A stretch of 64,000 bases of DNA from Chaenocephalus aceratus (GCA_023974075.1 JAMFTG010000059.1:456536-520535); one strand, 5' to 3'; positions 11,012 to 22,399 are shown, counted from the first letter of the stretch. The notes: generated by a model from the sequence alone, not told the origin. A program made the numbers and translations.

Positions 11012-11776
11012 ATCGCTCGCTCTGTGGCTCGCTCGCTCGCCTGGCTCGCTCGCTGGCTCGCTCGCTGGTCTCTCGCTCGCTCGCTCGATGGTCGCTGGTC
11101 GCTGGCTGCTCGCTCGCTGGCTGGCTGCTGGCTGGCTGGCTCGATCGCTCGCTCGCTCTCGCTGGCTGGCTCCTCGCTCGCTCGCTGGCTGGCTCTCGAT
11201 CCTGGCTCTCTCGCTCGCTCGCTCGCTGGCTCGCTGGCTGGCTGGCTGGCTCGCTCGCTCGCTAGCTCGCTGGCTGCTGGATCGCTCGCTCGCTGGCTGG
11301 CTGGCTGGCTGGCTGGCTCGCTGCTCGCTCGCTCGCTCGCTGGCTGGCTCGCTCGCTCTGGCTCGCTGGCTGCTCGCTCGCTCGCTGGCTCGCTCGCTCG
11401 CTGGCTGGCTCGCTCGCTGGCTGGCTGGCTGGCTGGCTCGCTGGCTGGCTCGCTGGCTCGCTCGCTGGCTGGCTGGCTGGCTGGCTCGCTCGCTGGCTGG
11501 CTGGCTGGCTGGCTCTCGCTCGCTGGCTCGCTGGCTGGCTCTCTGGCTCGCTCGCTGGCTGGCTGGCTCGCTCGCTCGCTGGCTGCTGCTGGCTCGGCTC
11601 GCTGGCTCGCTGGCTCGCTCGCTCGCTGGCTCTCGCTGGCTCGCTGGCTGGCTGGCTGGCTGGCTGGCTCGCTCGCTCGCTGGCTCGCTCGCTCGCTGGC
11701 TGGCTCGCTCGCTCGCTGGCTCGCTGGCTGGCTCGCTCGCTCGCTCGCTCGCTCGCTCGCTGGCTGGCTGGCTGGC
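10411..11776. repeat. Composite tetranucleotide array, GATA to GATG to GGCT/CGCT
   Basis: About 1.37 kb of period-4 repeats. GATA/GATG dominates until about 10,700, a mixed zone follows, and GGCT/CGCT runs to the end. It is stop-free over hundreds of codons on both strands, giving Ala/Ser/Leu/Arg/Trp-rich or Gln/Ser/Arg-rich frames that are not genes. Confidence 0.95.
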
Positions 11777-11869
11777 CCTCTTCTGCTCCGTTTCCTCTTT
11801 GTGTTTTGTGTTGCTCTCCTGGCCCCTGTCTCCCTGCTTTCCTGTTCCCCCTCTTTCTTCTCTCCTCTG

Positions 11870-12044
11870 CCTGTGCTGCAGCCACTTCTTTTCCCCCTCT
11901 GTCTGAACCGCGCCAGTCTGCTCTGATTGGTTAGCTAGCCGGCTCTGTTGTGATTGGTCCCACTTCGTGCTGTCCCGCCCCTTAGCCTCTGTACATGTGT
12001 TGGAGCGCTAGCCCTAGTCGCGCCGTTCCATGGAGATGTGTTGG
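11870..12044. repeat. First half of a dispersed CCAAT-rich repeat
   Basis: It matches 19340-19520, including the stretches CAGTCTGCTCTGATTGGTTA, GTTGTGATTGGTC, GTCCCGCCCCTTAGCC and TTGGAGCGCTAGCC. Similarity stops after GTTCCATGGAGATG. The sequence that should follow is found at about 14744. Confidence 0.75.
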
Positions 12045-12551
12045 AGTCGGGAGGGGATTAGTTTATTTGAAGAAAAGTTGGTCCACACTAACACCGGGTT
12101 TCGACCTTCTCTCTTCACACCATGACAATCCTCCACAACATATGGCCATGTTCTAATTGAAACTTTAATTCACGGTTTTACATTTATTACCCTAAAGTGT
12201 AACTTCAACTGCCCAATTCAGTTTGACATTTAAGATCGTCCGACAGACTTTCGAGGCATCTCCTCATAAATGACCGGTGATAATAAAAAGCACATTCAAA
12301 CTTTCATTCAGCAAATCAGTTCATTTGCTCATTTCCACATTCGTACACTTAACGAGTCCCGCATGGAGTCGGAGGACCTTTCCTCACGGGCGGCGGGTCC
12401 TGACTTTCAACAAACATCAACTCATTCCACTCATTTCACAAAGACAGTCACTCATTCACTCAGCATTCAGCAAAGACATTCCAGAGTTATTTACCAAGTT
12501 TGAGAGAACCTTAAAGAGAGCAAAAACCAGCTCCCAAGGGACCGCCCCCCC
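12045..12551. other. Sequence between arrays, no recognised gene
   Basis: This stretch leads into the CTGT array. It has open frames on the plus strand but no recognisable domain. Confidence 0.35.
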
Positions 12552-12552
12552 C

Positions 12553-12637
<85 letters not shown>

Positions 12638-12640
12638 GTC

Positions 12641-12674
<34 letters not shown>

Positions 12675-12787
12675 GTCTGTCTGTCTGTCTGTCTGTCTCT
12701 CCCTCCCTCTGTCTGTCTGTCTCTCCCTCTGTCTGTCTGTCTGTCTGTCTGTGTCTCTGTCTGTCTGTCTGTCTGTCTGTCTGTGTC

Positions 12788-12829
<42 letters not shown>

Positions 12830-13046
12830 CCTCCCTCTGTCTGTCTGTCTCTCCCTCTGTCTGTCTGTCTGTCTGTCTCTCCCTCCCTCTGTCTGTCTGT
12901 CTCTCCCTCTGTCTGTCTGTCTGTCTGTCTGTCTCTCCCTCCCTCTGTCTGTCTGTCTGTCTCTCCCCTCCCTCTGTCTGTCTGTCTGTCTCTCCCTCCG
13001 TCTGTCTATCTGTCTGTCCCTCCCTCCGTCCGTCCGTCCGTCCGTC

Positions 13047-13093
<47 letters not shown>

Positions 13094-13161
13094 GTCTGTC
13101 TGTCTCTCCCTCCGTCTGTCTGTCCCTCCCTCCGTCCGTCCGTCGTCCGTCCGTCTCTCCC

Positions 13162-13233
<72 letters not shown>

Positions 13234-13537
13234 CCTCCCTGTCTGTCTGTCTGTCTGTCTCTCCCTCCCTCTGTCTGTCTGTCTCTCCCTCCGTCTGTCT
13301 ATCTGTCTGTCCCTCCCTCCGTCCGTCCGTCCGTCCGTCTGTCTGTCTGTCGTCTATCTGTCTGTCTGTCCCTCCCTCTGTCTGTCTGTCCCTCCCTCCG
13401 TCCGTCCGTCCGTCCGTCTGTCTGTCTGTCTGTCTGTCCCTCCCTCTGTCTGTCTGTCTCTCCCTCCGTCTGTCTGTCCCCCGTCCGTCCGTCCCCCCCT
13501 CTCCTCTCTCCTCTCTCCCCCCCCCCCTCTCTCTCTA
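12552..13537. repeat. CTGT tetranucleotide array with CTCCCTC and CCGT interruptions
   Basis: About 1 kb of CTGT units are interspersed with blocks of TCTCCCTC and CCGT, ending in a C/T-rich run. The plus strand is almost all pyrimidine plus G. The long Cys/Leu/Ser/Val frame across it follows from the repeat and is not a gene. Confidence 0.95.
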
Positions 13538-13755
13538 AAAACCTAAAGACACCTCCCCCATACCCATATGTGTGGAAACTGGGCGTGGCCTCTGATGTAC
13601 AGGACTGGACATGACCAGACATATTCTATGGCTATGGCATACGACACACCTTCCCATGTTTGTGTAAAAAGGTCATGACCTCTAGTGTGCAGGACTTGCA
13701 CAAATATTATCCTCGGCTATGACATCGGGGCCTCAATGCATTTCTCCTTAAGTCA
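13538..13755. other. Spacer with two diverged copies of a short segment
   Basis: GGCCTCTGATGTACAGGACT near 13587 and GACCTCTAGTGTGCAGGACT near 13677 are diverged copies in the same orientation. No gene was recognised. Confidence 0.4.
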
Positions 13756-14539
13756 GGAGCCCCCTCCCTGTGTACTGCTGTGAGGGAAGAGGGAAGAAGC
13801 TGGAGCCCCCTCCCTGTGTACTGCTGTGAGGGAAGAGGGAAGAAGCTGGAGCCCCCTCCCTGTGTACTGCTGTGAGGGGAGAGGGAAGAAGCTGGAGCCC
13901 CCTCCCTGTGTACTGCTGTGAGGGAAGAGGGAAGAAGCTGGAGCCCCCTCCCTGTGTACTGCTGTGAGGGAAGGGAAGAAGCTGGAGCCCCCTCCCTGTG
14001 TACTGCTGTGAGGGGAGAGGGAAGAAGCTGGAGCCCCCTCCCTGTGTACTGCTGTGAGGGGAGAGGGAAGAAGCTGGAGCCCCCCTCCCTGTGTACTGCT
14101 GTGAGGGGAGAGGGAAGAAGCTGGAGCCCCCTCCCTGTGTACTGCTGTGAGGGAAGAGGGAAGAAGCTGGAGCCCCCTCCCTGTGTACTGCTGTGAGGGA
14201 AGAGGGAAGAAGCTGGAGCCCCCTCCCTGTGTACTGCTGTGAGGGGAGAGGGAAGAAGCTGGAGCCCCCTCCCTGTGTACTGCTGTGAGGGGAGAGGGAA
14301 GAAGCTGGAGCCCCCTCCCTGTGTACTGCTGTGAGGGGAGAGGGAAGAAGCTGGAGCCCCCTCCCTGTGTACTGCTGTGAGGGGAGAGGGAAGAAGCTGG
14401 AGCCCCCCTCCCTGTGTACTGCTGTGAGGGGAGAGGGAAGAAGCTGGAGCCCCCTCCCTGTGTACTGCTGTGAGGGGAGAGGGAAGAAGCTGGAGCCCCC
14501 CTCCCTGTGTACTGCTGTGAGGGGAGAGGGAAGAAGCTG
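13756..14539. repeat. 46-bp minisatellite, 17 copies
   Basis: The unit runs from GAGCCCCCTCCCTGTGTACT to GGGAAGAAGCTG. Copies differ mainly by GGGGAGA versus GGAAGA and by one extra C. Since 46 is not a multiple of 3, a frame crosses all three phases of the unit, which explains the long minus-strand frames. Confidence 0.95.
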
Positions 14540-15030
14540 CCTCTCCTCTCTTATCAGTGACACCCATAAACCATAACAGGCCTTACACTCAACTTAACAA
14601 ACCACTTGTGTTTATTCTGTAAATATAGAAAATCATAAAATAAGAAGCATTTTCATTGTGGGTTATCCAAGAATATAATTGATTATAATTGATTATAATT
14701 AACTTTCGTTTTAAGTATTCAACCTAATATGGAGATCTCAACAGATGGCACAATGTTCTGGAAGTAAACAAAGGAGAAATGGACTGAATCCAAACCAACT
14801 TTTGATCATTTTACTTTGAATTACGACAATTTTGCACCGTTATTATTTTACATTGAAAGTAAGAAGGCAATCAAAACCACATTTGTATTTTAGTCCATTG
14901 TAAGAACTTTATTTGAAATATAACCTTTTGTTTTTTACCAGGATTTTTTAAAGAATGTTTTCTTTTATTTATACATTATGTATTTGTGTTGTTCTTGTTT
15001 TCAATCTGTATCTGTGTACCCCTCATGTCA
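14540..15030. repeat. Second half of the dispersed CCAAT-rich repeat, with AT-rich lead-in
   Basis: From about 14744 (ACAATGTTCTGGAAGTAAAC) to the GATA tract, it matches 19524-19830 closely. This includes GAAATGGACTGAATCCAAAC and the end GTACCCCTCATGTCAAT. Together with 11870-12044 it reconstitutes the contiguous copy at 19295-19830. Confidence 0.75.
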
Positions 15031-15143
15031 ATAGAGAGATAGAGAGATAGATAGATAGAGAGATAGATAGAGAGATAGATAGATAGATAGAGAGAGAGAT
15101 AGATAGATAGAGAGATAGAGAGAGATAGACGGATAGATAGATA
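15031..15143. repeat. GATA/GAGA microsatellite
   Basis: Interrupted AGATAGAT and AGAGAGAT units lie directly at the end of the dispersed repeat. The corresponding position near 19825 has no microsatellite. Confidence 0.95.
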
Positions 15144-15695
15144 AGAAGTAATTTTTTCCCAATTTGGGAAATGTTTGCGTTGCAGCAGCATACAAAACAA
15201 GACAATGTACATAAGATAAATTAAAACACTAGAAATAAACAGTCCAAAAATAGTCCATAATACTCCACTCATACAGTTACCCTACCCTTATCAAGTAGAT
15301 AAGAAATAACCACATCTACGAGAGTTGCACCATCAGAGCAGTAGCAACAACAATATCACCTTGTTTCTGCCGTTCAAACGATTTCCCAACACTTGCAGTA
15401 AACAGTTTTAAAAGAGGTCATTATCTCAAACCTACACTGAGCACTTGTGCCTCCCCGCGGGCTGCCGCAGCTTCAAAGGCATTCCAGCTGAAGCCAATGC
15501 AAATATGCTTTAGTGTTGTGCCTCGTGGGAGTGTTTGTGTGCTGTTGTCAAGTGAACTTAACGTCAGCGTGCGTGTCTGAAGAGATTGTTTTCTCTAGCG
15601 CCGTGCACCAACACCTGCTGTCTACGCACGAAGCTGACAAGGACATGATTGAACTTGTGTATTCCTGCAGCATTGTACATAAAAGCAGTACTACA

Positions 15696-15741
<46 letters not shown>

Positions 15742-16402
15742 TGGGTGTGTACCATGATGCATGATGGAGGCGTCGGCGACAGGAGTGGCTATCAATCAGG
15801 AGCTGTGGTTAATATAACGATGTTAGTGTTTCGCGGGTATACGGCCTGTGGGAAGCCGTTAATCTTCCCGTCAGCTTCCGTTGCTTTTCCCCGGCTGTCA
15901 GTTTGATGTTTGTTTTGTTTTCTTGTTTCCCGCGTTACTGCTGAATCATTTAACCGCGTAACAAGTGTATCGCGCTCGCTGGCGTTAGTTCTGCTCTCAT
16001 GCTCTCTCTCAGTCACACACTCACACTATCATCTCTGTACACTTTGTTTCCACCTGGCGTGGGAATATAAACGATCCATTTCCACGAGCTGAGGCAGAAA
16101 TGCTCACAGAGGAAAATTCAATCCCATGCCTGGGGCTGATGGGAAATGAATCTGCCATTGTATCTACTGCTTTCTTCCTTCAGCGGGGCATTCTCCTTCA
16201 ATCAGTCGCAGCGTGTGTGTGTGTGTTGTGTGTGTGTGTGTGTACATCAAGACCCATAGCAAAGCAGATTTTTTTTATTTAATAGATGCACCTTACAAAT
16301 CCTGACGAATGCATACAACAGAGCAATCACACCACTTCACTTCAGAGTAAAGGAACACGTAATCAAGATGTTATCTTAAAGAGGAAATATTCTGCTCAGT
16401 TT
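15144..16402. other. Mostly unique sequence with two GT tracts
   Basis: GT dinucleotide runs lie at about 15699-15750 and 16212-16242. No exon or transposon was recognised in the rest. Frames across the GT tracts are repeat artefacts. Confidence 0.4.
15699..15750. repeat. GT dinucleotide microsatellite
   Basis: A nearly pure GT run with two interruptions at its 3' end. Confidence 0.97.
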
Positions 16403-17530
16403 CATATCAGTATGTAGTGTCTCTACTTTAAAGAGTCCTCTCTTTCTGATGTTCAGGTGTATATCAGTATGTAGTGTCTCTACTTTAAAGAGTCCTCTCC
16501 TGCTGATGTTCAGGTGTATATCAGTATGTAGTGTCTCTACTTTAAAGAGTCCTCTCCTGCTGATGTTCAGGTGTATATCAGTATGTAGTGTCTCTACTTT
16601 AAAGAGTCCTCTCCTGCTGATGTTCAGGTGTATATCAGTATGTAGTGTCTCTACTTTAAAGAGTCCTCTCCTGCTGATGTTTAGGTGTATATCAGTATAG
16701 TGTCTCTACTTTAAAGAGTCCTCTCCTGCTGATGTTCAGGTGTATATCAGTATGTAGTGTCTCTACTTTAAAGAGTCCTCTCCTGCTGATGTTCAGGTGT
16801 ATATCAGTATGTAGTGTCTCTACTTTAAAGAGTCCTCTCCTGCTGATGTTTAGGTGTATATCAGTATAGTGTCTCTACTTTAAAGAGTCCTCTCCTGCTG
16901 ATGTTCAGGTGTATTTCAGTATGTAGTGTCTCTACTTTAAAGAGTCCTCTCTGCTGATGTTCAGGTGTATATCAGTATGTAGTGTCTCTACTTTAAAGAG
17001 TCCTCTCCTGCTGATGTTCAGGTGTATATCAGTATGTAGTGTCTCTACTTTAAAGAGTCCTCTCCTGCTGATGTTCAGGTGTATATCAGTATGTAGTGTC
17101 TCTACCTTAAAGAGTCCTCTCCTGCTGATGTTCAGGTGTATATCAGTATGTAGTGTCTCTACTTTAAAGAGTCCTCTCCTGCTGATGTTTAGGTGTATAT
17201 CAGTAGTGTCTCTACTTTAAAGAGTCCTCTCCTGCTGATGTTCAGGTGTATTTCAGTATGTAGTGTCCTACTTTAAAGAGTCCTCTCCTGCTGATGTTCA
17301 GGTGCATATCAGTATGTAGTGTCTCTACTTTAAAGAGTCCTCTCCTGCTGATGTTCAGGTGTATATCAGTATGTAGTGTCTCTACTTTAAAGAGTCCTCT
17401 CCTGCTGATGTGCAGGTGTATATCAGTATGTAGTGTCTCTACTTTAAAGAATCCTCTCCTGCTGATGTTCAGGTGCATATCAGTATGTAGTGTCTCTACT
17501 TTAAAGAGTCCTCTCCTGCTGATGTTCAGG
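16403..17530 (+). repeat. 57-bp minisatellite, about 20 copies (main array)
   Basis: The unit contains CAGTATGTAGTGTCTCTAC, TTTAAAGAGTCCTCTCC and GCTGATGTTCAGGTGTATAT. Its length is 57 bp (3 x 19), so undamaged copies read open as the 19-residue repeat MFRCISVCSVSTLKSPLLL. Several copies carry small deletions that break the frame. The array continues at 18701 after a hAT insertion and recurs at 40366-41177 (inverted) and 63080-63565. Confidence 0.95.
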
Positions 17531-18700
17531 CAGGGGCGGACTGGGACTAAAATTCAGCCCTGGAAACTGACCCAGTCCGGCCACATGAAATGCCAAATGT
17601 TAGAAATCCGCTGTTTATTATTTAAAGTTTTATGTCCGATTCGCTCCTTGTTTCCTCTCTGTACACAGCTCCAGTTTGGGCATTGGCCTGTCATCAGATT
17701 TCATTTTTAGTTGCTGCTGTAGCGGAAGTTTAGTAAAATTATTTTTGATGAAATACTCCAAATCTCCACCCTCCATAAGTGCACTTGCTTCAGTTGCTTG
17801 CTACTTTTTAAGGGCGGTGATGACAGTTACAGTACGAACTGAAGTTGATGCGATTTGATTGGATTGTGAGGCATGACGTGAGCCTCATCTGATTGGTCAA
17901 TTTCTCGATTTGTTTTCACCAAGGGAAGCCAATTTCGGCTGGCCTCCTCTCGCAACAGAGAGTGCAATCTACTGTTTCACCATAACATCTAGGGGGGCGC
18001 TGTTTCACTCTTTGTAAAATACTCAATGAGAATGGGGGAGAGACGGGCCGGCAGAATAATGACCGAAACTAAACGAAGTGTTTTTATTTATTTATTAAAA
18101 TTGTAACTACAATCCAAAAAAACAGGGGAAGCCTGGCTTCCCTTGGCCTCCAGGAGAAAACGCCACTGAGTTCAAGGGATAATTCTCTCACCCACCTCTT
18201 GCTCTTGCCTGCTGCACTTGTATGTGCCAGTTGAGCTGGTTCTTCCACCAGCTCAACTCTGTCCCTCATCATGAACGCAGGAGGCTGGCTGTATATCTGA
18301 ACTCGCGCCCTCATCATTCTCTTCATCATCTCTTCAATTTGCGACATTTATATGCTTCACCTGCGAGTGACTTCACCTTTTTTTCTCTTGCCTTCTCGGC
18401 CCCACCTTTTTCTTTTCGTTTCTTTGATTTGTATCCATGTATTTTCATTCTCCCTGTCTGCCGCGGCGTCTAATCCCTTCTCTTCGTGTGGCCGCTGGCC
18501 GGTCTTTTTTCTTCTTAGTGTGTGATTATTTGACAGATAAGAACCACACAACTGCATTAGCGGCCGCTGTCGGCCGTCAGCGCAACTTAAATGATGACGT
18601 TAAACTTTTTTTTTGTAAAGGGCCGGCCGGCCGTCAACGACCCTTGACGACCGGCCGTTCTGTGGTTCTCCAGATTCTACAGATGGCCAGTCCGCCCCTG
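17531..18700. mobile_element. hAT element inside the 57-bp minisatellite
   Basis: The ends are CAGGGGCGGACTGG and the matching CCAGTCCGCCCCTG, a hAT-like terminus. No clean 8-bp target duplication is visible, probably because the flanking tandem units have been rearranged. On the minus strand near 18442-18330 is a decayed Lys/Arg-rich transposase N-terminus. It has lost one base relative to the copy at 63830. Confidence 0.8.
18330..18442 (-). pseudogene. Frameshifted hAT transposase N-terminus
   Basis: This is the counterpart of 63830-63943 in the other inverted arm. After MDTNQR, a one-base loss in an A run shifts the frame, so the basic GGAEKAREKK stretch is read only after the shift. The Lys/Arg-rich start followed by a GGAEK motif resembles the beginning of ZMYM1-like (TTF-type) hAT transposases as I recall them. 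Confidence 0.45.
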
Positions 18701-19294
18701 TGGTGTATATCAGTATGTGGTGTCTCTACTTTAAAGAGTCCTCTCCTGCTGATGTTCAGGTGTATCAGTATGTAGTGTCTCTACTTTAAAGAGTCCTCTC
18801 CTGCTGATGTTCAGGTGTATATCAGTATGTAGTGTCTCTACTTTAAAGAGTCCTCTCCTGCTGATGTTCAGGTGTATATCAGTATGTAGTGTCTCTACTT
18901 TAAAGAGTCCTCTCCTGCTGATGTTCAGGTGTATATCAGTGTGTAGTGTCTCTACTTTAAAGAGTCCTCCTCTTGATGTTCAGCTGTATATCAGTATGTA
19001 GTGTCTCTACTTTAAAGAGTCCTCTCCTGCTGATGTTCAGGTGTATATCAGTATGTAGTGTCTCTACTTTAAAGAGTCCTCTCCTGCTGATGTTCAGGTG
19101 TATATCAGCATGTAGTGTCTCTACTTTAAAGAGTCCTCTCCTGCTGATGTTCAGGTGTATATCAGTATGTAGTGTCTCTACTTTAAAGAGTCCTCTCCTG
19201 CTGATGTTCAGGTGTATATCAGTATGTAGTGTCTCTACTTTAAAGAGTCCTCTCCTGCTGATGTTCAGGTGTATATCAGTATGTAGTGTCTCTA
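18701..19294 (+). repeat. 57-bp minisatellite, about 10 copies (continuation)
   Basis: The unit and orientation are the same as at 16403-17530. The last unit runs into the CCAAT-rich repeat at TCTCTACATGTCTCC. The inverted-arm counterpart at 63080-63565 has about 8.5 copies. Confidence 0.95.
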
Positions 19295-19830
19295 CATGTC
19301 TCCATGCTTTAATGTTCAAAAAGCTCTTTATTCTTCTCTGTGCTGCAGCACCTCTTTTCACCCTCTGTCTGAAACCAGAGCCCAGTCTGCTCTGATTGGT
19401 TAGCTGGCCGGCTCTGTTGTGATTGGTCAACCGCTTAGCGATGTCCCGCCCCTTAGCCTATCACGTACAATGTGTTGGAGCGCTAGCCAATAGAAGCGTG
19501 GCCGTTCCATAGAGATGTCACAATGTTCTGGAAGTAAACAAAGGAGGCCAAAAGAAGAAATGGACTGAATCCAAACCAACTTTTGATAACTTTTGATAAC
19601 TTTGAACTACAAGAACTTCGGCACCGCTATTATTATACATTAAAAGTAAGAAGGCAATCAAAACCAAATTAGTATTTTGGTCCATTGTAAGAACTCCATT
19701 TGAAATATAACCTTTTGTTTTTTACCAAGATGTTTTTCTTTTATTTATACATTTATATATGTATTGGTGTTGTTCTTGATTTATATCTGTATCTGTGTCT
19801 GTGTACCCCTCATGTCAATGTTTTCTGTGT
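19295..19830. repeat. Contiguous copy of the dispersed CCAAT-rich repeat
   Basis: It contains CTGCTCTGATTGGTTAGCTG, GTTGTGATTGGTCAACCGC and CTAGCCAATAGAAGCG, which are three CCAAT-type boxes within about 100 bp. It then has the CACAATGTTCTGGAAG block. Homologous pieces lie at 11870-12044 and 14744-15030, with the inverted copy at about 62545-63079. Confidence 0.8.
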
Positions 19831-19849
19831 AAATAATGTAACATGCTCA

Positions 19850-20512
19850 TATAGAGGGTCCAACCAAGGCTTTTCAGGCGTGTGTTTTGACCTGTGCTGG
19901 ACTCTGGGGATCTGGTCTATATGAATGCACCGGCCCATTGCCTGGTCAAGTTAGATGCTGCGTATCACAGCGCTCTGAGATGTGTGACAAACTGAAGCAT
20001 TAACCCTTCACTGTACCCTGTATGCAAGGGCTGGTTTGCCTTCACTAACTGCACGGAGGCTCAGTCACTGGTACATCTTCATATACAAAGCCATGCTAGG
20101 GAAACTTCCATCTTATATCTGCTCCCTGATCTCACGGAGAAGTCTAAGTGGCTCCTGCCTGAGATCGAATGCTGTGGTTTTATTAAATGTGCCAACTGCT
20201 AGGACTGTCTTAGGGAAGACAGCTTCTAGATGCAGCTCCTCTGTCTTGGAACAGTCTGCAAATTAAATGGAAACTGAGCAATCTGGTGCCACTAAATGTT
20301 TTTAAAGCTCGGTTGGATGCTACTCAATCGGAAGCTGTTGGTACCTGTTCATATGGATAGTTATGTAAATTGTAATCCCTGTAATGATGCTGTAAGATGT
20401 CCTTTTTGTTGTTCTGTGTATGTGTTTATGTTTCATGTGGAACCTGAGCAGGTCTTCCTTGAAAAAGAGATCCAATGGGATACAGCTGGGTAAATAAAGG
20501 TTTGAAATTAAA
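19850..20512 (+). mobile_element. LINE 3' fragment (APE-type non-LTR retrotransposon)
   Basis: Frameshifted pieces of the C-terminal reverse-transcriptase tail are visible: LCWTLGIWSI, then SLTARRLSHWYIFIYKAMLG, LPSYICSLISRRS and TVLGKTASRCSSS. The 3' end has AAAAAGAGATCCAATGGGAT followed by AATAAAGG, a tail form common in fish LINEs. Stops and frame changes make it non-functional. The clade is uncertain (L2- or Rex1-like). Confidence 0.7.
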
Positions 20513-20589
20513 ATGAAAGTAGGAGAGAAACTCCCTCTGGAGGGAACTTGGGGATGTTAGCTTTGCAGACCATTTACATGCATTAAAAC

Positions 20590-20647
20590 TACGGCTGTCA
20601 AACGAAAATTAATTACCGCCGTTAACGCGATAATTTTGACAGCACTA
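20590..20647. mobile_element. 58-bp minimal hAT remnant with perfect target duplication
   Basis: The sequence is little more than two terminal repeats back to back, TACGGCTGTCAAACG and TTTTGACAGCACTA. It is flanked by ATTAAAAC at 20582-20589 and 20648-20655. The same termini bound the larger element at 27292-28450. Confidence 0.85.
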
Positions 20648-20655
20648 ATTAAAAC

Positions 20656-21689
20656 CTATGGAAAACACTACAGTGAACCCCCGAAGGCTGGAGGGGCTCT
20701 TTACATCCCTATGAAAAGAGCAGGGCTGACAGGATTTGAAACTCAGTGCTAATTGTTTCTGTCAGCTTGAAGCGCATGAACAGCGGCTCATCTCTTTAAG
20801 AGACACACTCCTCTAGTGTTACCGCGCTCCGATCGGTTCTGATCAATCGCCCATTCCATCCCAGTCATCGCCCACGAGTAATTACACTCGATTATTTTTA
20901 ATTACACTTGATGGAAACATGGCGGCGTGACGTCTTGGTTGCATGTTATTTAAAGCATAGTCTGTTATCTGTTTGTTGTCATTTGGATCTGATCTCTGAA
21001 GACGGCTATCAGCAGGTCGTCAAGGCGATGGAAAGCCATTCCTCTCTCCTCGGTGTCCTATCGATGGAAAGCCATTCCTCTCTCCTCGGTGTCCTATCGA
21101 TGGAAAGCCATTCCTCTCTCCTCGGTGGCCTATCGATGGAAAGCCATATTGACCGGTGCGCTGATGTGGAGGGAAGTGAGCAGCGAGTGGCAGGCGGATG
21201 TCCAGGGCGCTCTGGATTCATCGAGGAAATCAATGATCCCTTTAAGTAATGCATGCTTCCACATGACGTCTGAGACAGGGTCACCACTGGGTTTCTAACG
21301 AGGCACGTGGATGGCTCCCACGGACACGGAGACCACTTACCGACACCTGGAGATGTAGAAAGAAAGGTGGTGTCTCGTATAATGGAAGCATATGTAAGAC
21401 AACTTATATTTCATTCGTTTTCTGCCAGTCGACGGGAAAGAAATCCATCACTGCTCCGATGTACCGACGCCCAGTTCGATGACAGCTGATGTAATGCGTA
21501 TGTCATCATTGTTATTAGTGCTCGACAGGGAAACACAGCTGTTCCTATGTCGTCCAATGACGGACATTTTACATCATGTTACACACGTTAGAAATACACT
21601 TTGATTTGTTTGATCCACTTCGGAAGTTTACATTGTTGGAAACTCTAAGTTGCTGTTCTATATACAATATTTAGAAACATGTCACTTGA
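20656..21689. other. Mostly unique sequence with a short triplication
   Basis: A 36-bp unit beginning CGATGGAAAGCCATTCC is tandemly repeated about three times at 21027-21135. The rest shows no recognised gene or element. Confidence 0.45.
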
Positions 21690-22151
21690 AGGTGGGGTAG
21701 GTACGTTTCAGAAACCGGCTCGAGTGCACTAAAATGTGAAAGTGCACAGCCGAAAAGAATCCGCCCCTTCCTTCAGACTTCCTTACGGAGCACCTCCTCC
21801 AACACACAGGAACATGACGTCAGCAGACTGGTGGAAGGGGCCGCCTGTTGCTGGCGAGTCATTGAAGTGCTGCTGCAATGCACGCCCAATGACGGCACGC
21901 CCAATGACGGCACGCCCAATGACGGCACGCCCAATGAGGACATGAGATACATCTGTGCGTGCACGAGATGGAAGGCTGACAGACAGGGCGGTACTTTTTA
22001 CAGCGCCACGGCTTCCACAGATGACTTTTTTTTATGTATTTGTTGTCAAAGCACTTCAGATATTCGTTGCTATCGGGATGTTAAGAGCATTCCATGGAAT
22101 ATAACAAAAAGTGTATCTCGAGCCGGTTTCTGAAACGTACCCACCCCACCT
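21690..22151. mobile_element. MITE, TTAA-type family (copy 2)
   Basis: It has the same AGGTGGGGTAGGTACG termini as the copy at 7016, with TTGA on the left and TTAA on the right. The internal repeat GACGGCACGCCCAAT is present about three times. Relative to the arm partner at 60195 it lacks about 20 bp near 21990. Confidence 0.8.
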
Positions 22152-22399
22152 TTAACCCTCTCAGAGTTTTCTTTTTTCAAACACAAATCTCAATCTTTTA
22201 CAGTATTAAAATAACAAAACAAAGAAACGTGCCTCATATGCTCATATTAAGGGGGTATAAGTATATAGTATAATACAATTTAAAGATACTAACATTTAGA
22301 GTTATTTTAACTGTCTTTTGTGTTTAACGGTAACATTTGATATTTTTTTCAAATCAGAAATTGTTATTGTTTGTTTATATAAACATTATAGCAGAGGTG

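Noticed and set aside
10801..11926. Long Ala/Leu/Trp/Arg/Ser-rich frames on both strands
   Set aside because: They are translations of the GGCT/CGCT tetranucleotide array, with overlapping equivalents in other frames.
12277..13614. 445-codon Cys/Leu/Ser/Val-rich frame resembling a secreted Cys-rich protein
   Set aside because: It is the CTGT/CTCCC repeat. No signal peptide or non-repeat domain supports a gene.
13707..14567. Two overlapping minus-strand frames of about 270-290 codons
   Set aside because: Both come from the 46-bp minisatellite, whose length makes each frame cycle through all phases.
16449..19395. Repeat protein of 19-residue units (MFRCISV...)
   Set aside because: The arrays carry frame-breaking deletions and lack gene context. 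The in-frame length is explained by the 57-bp unit.
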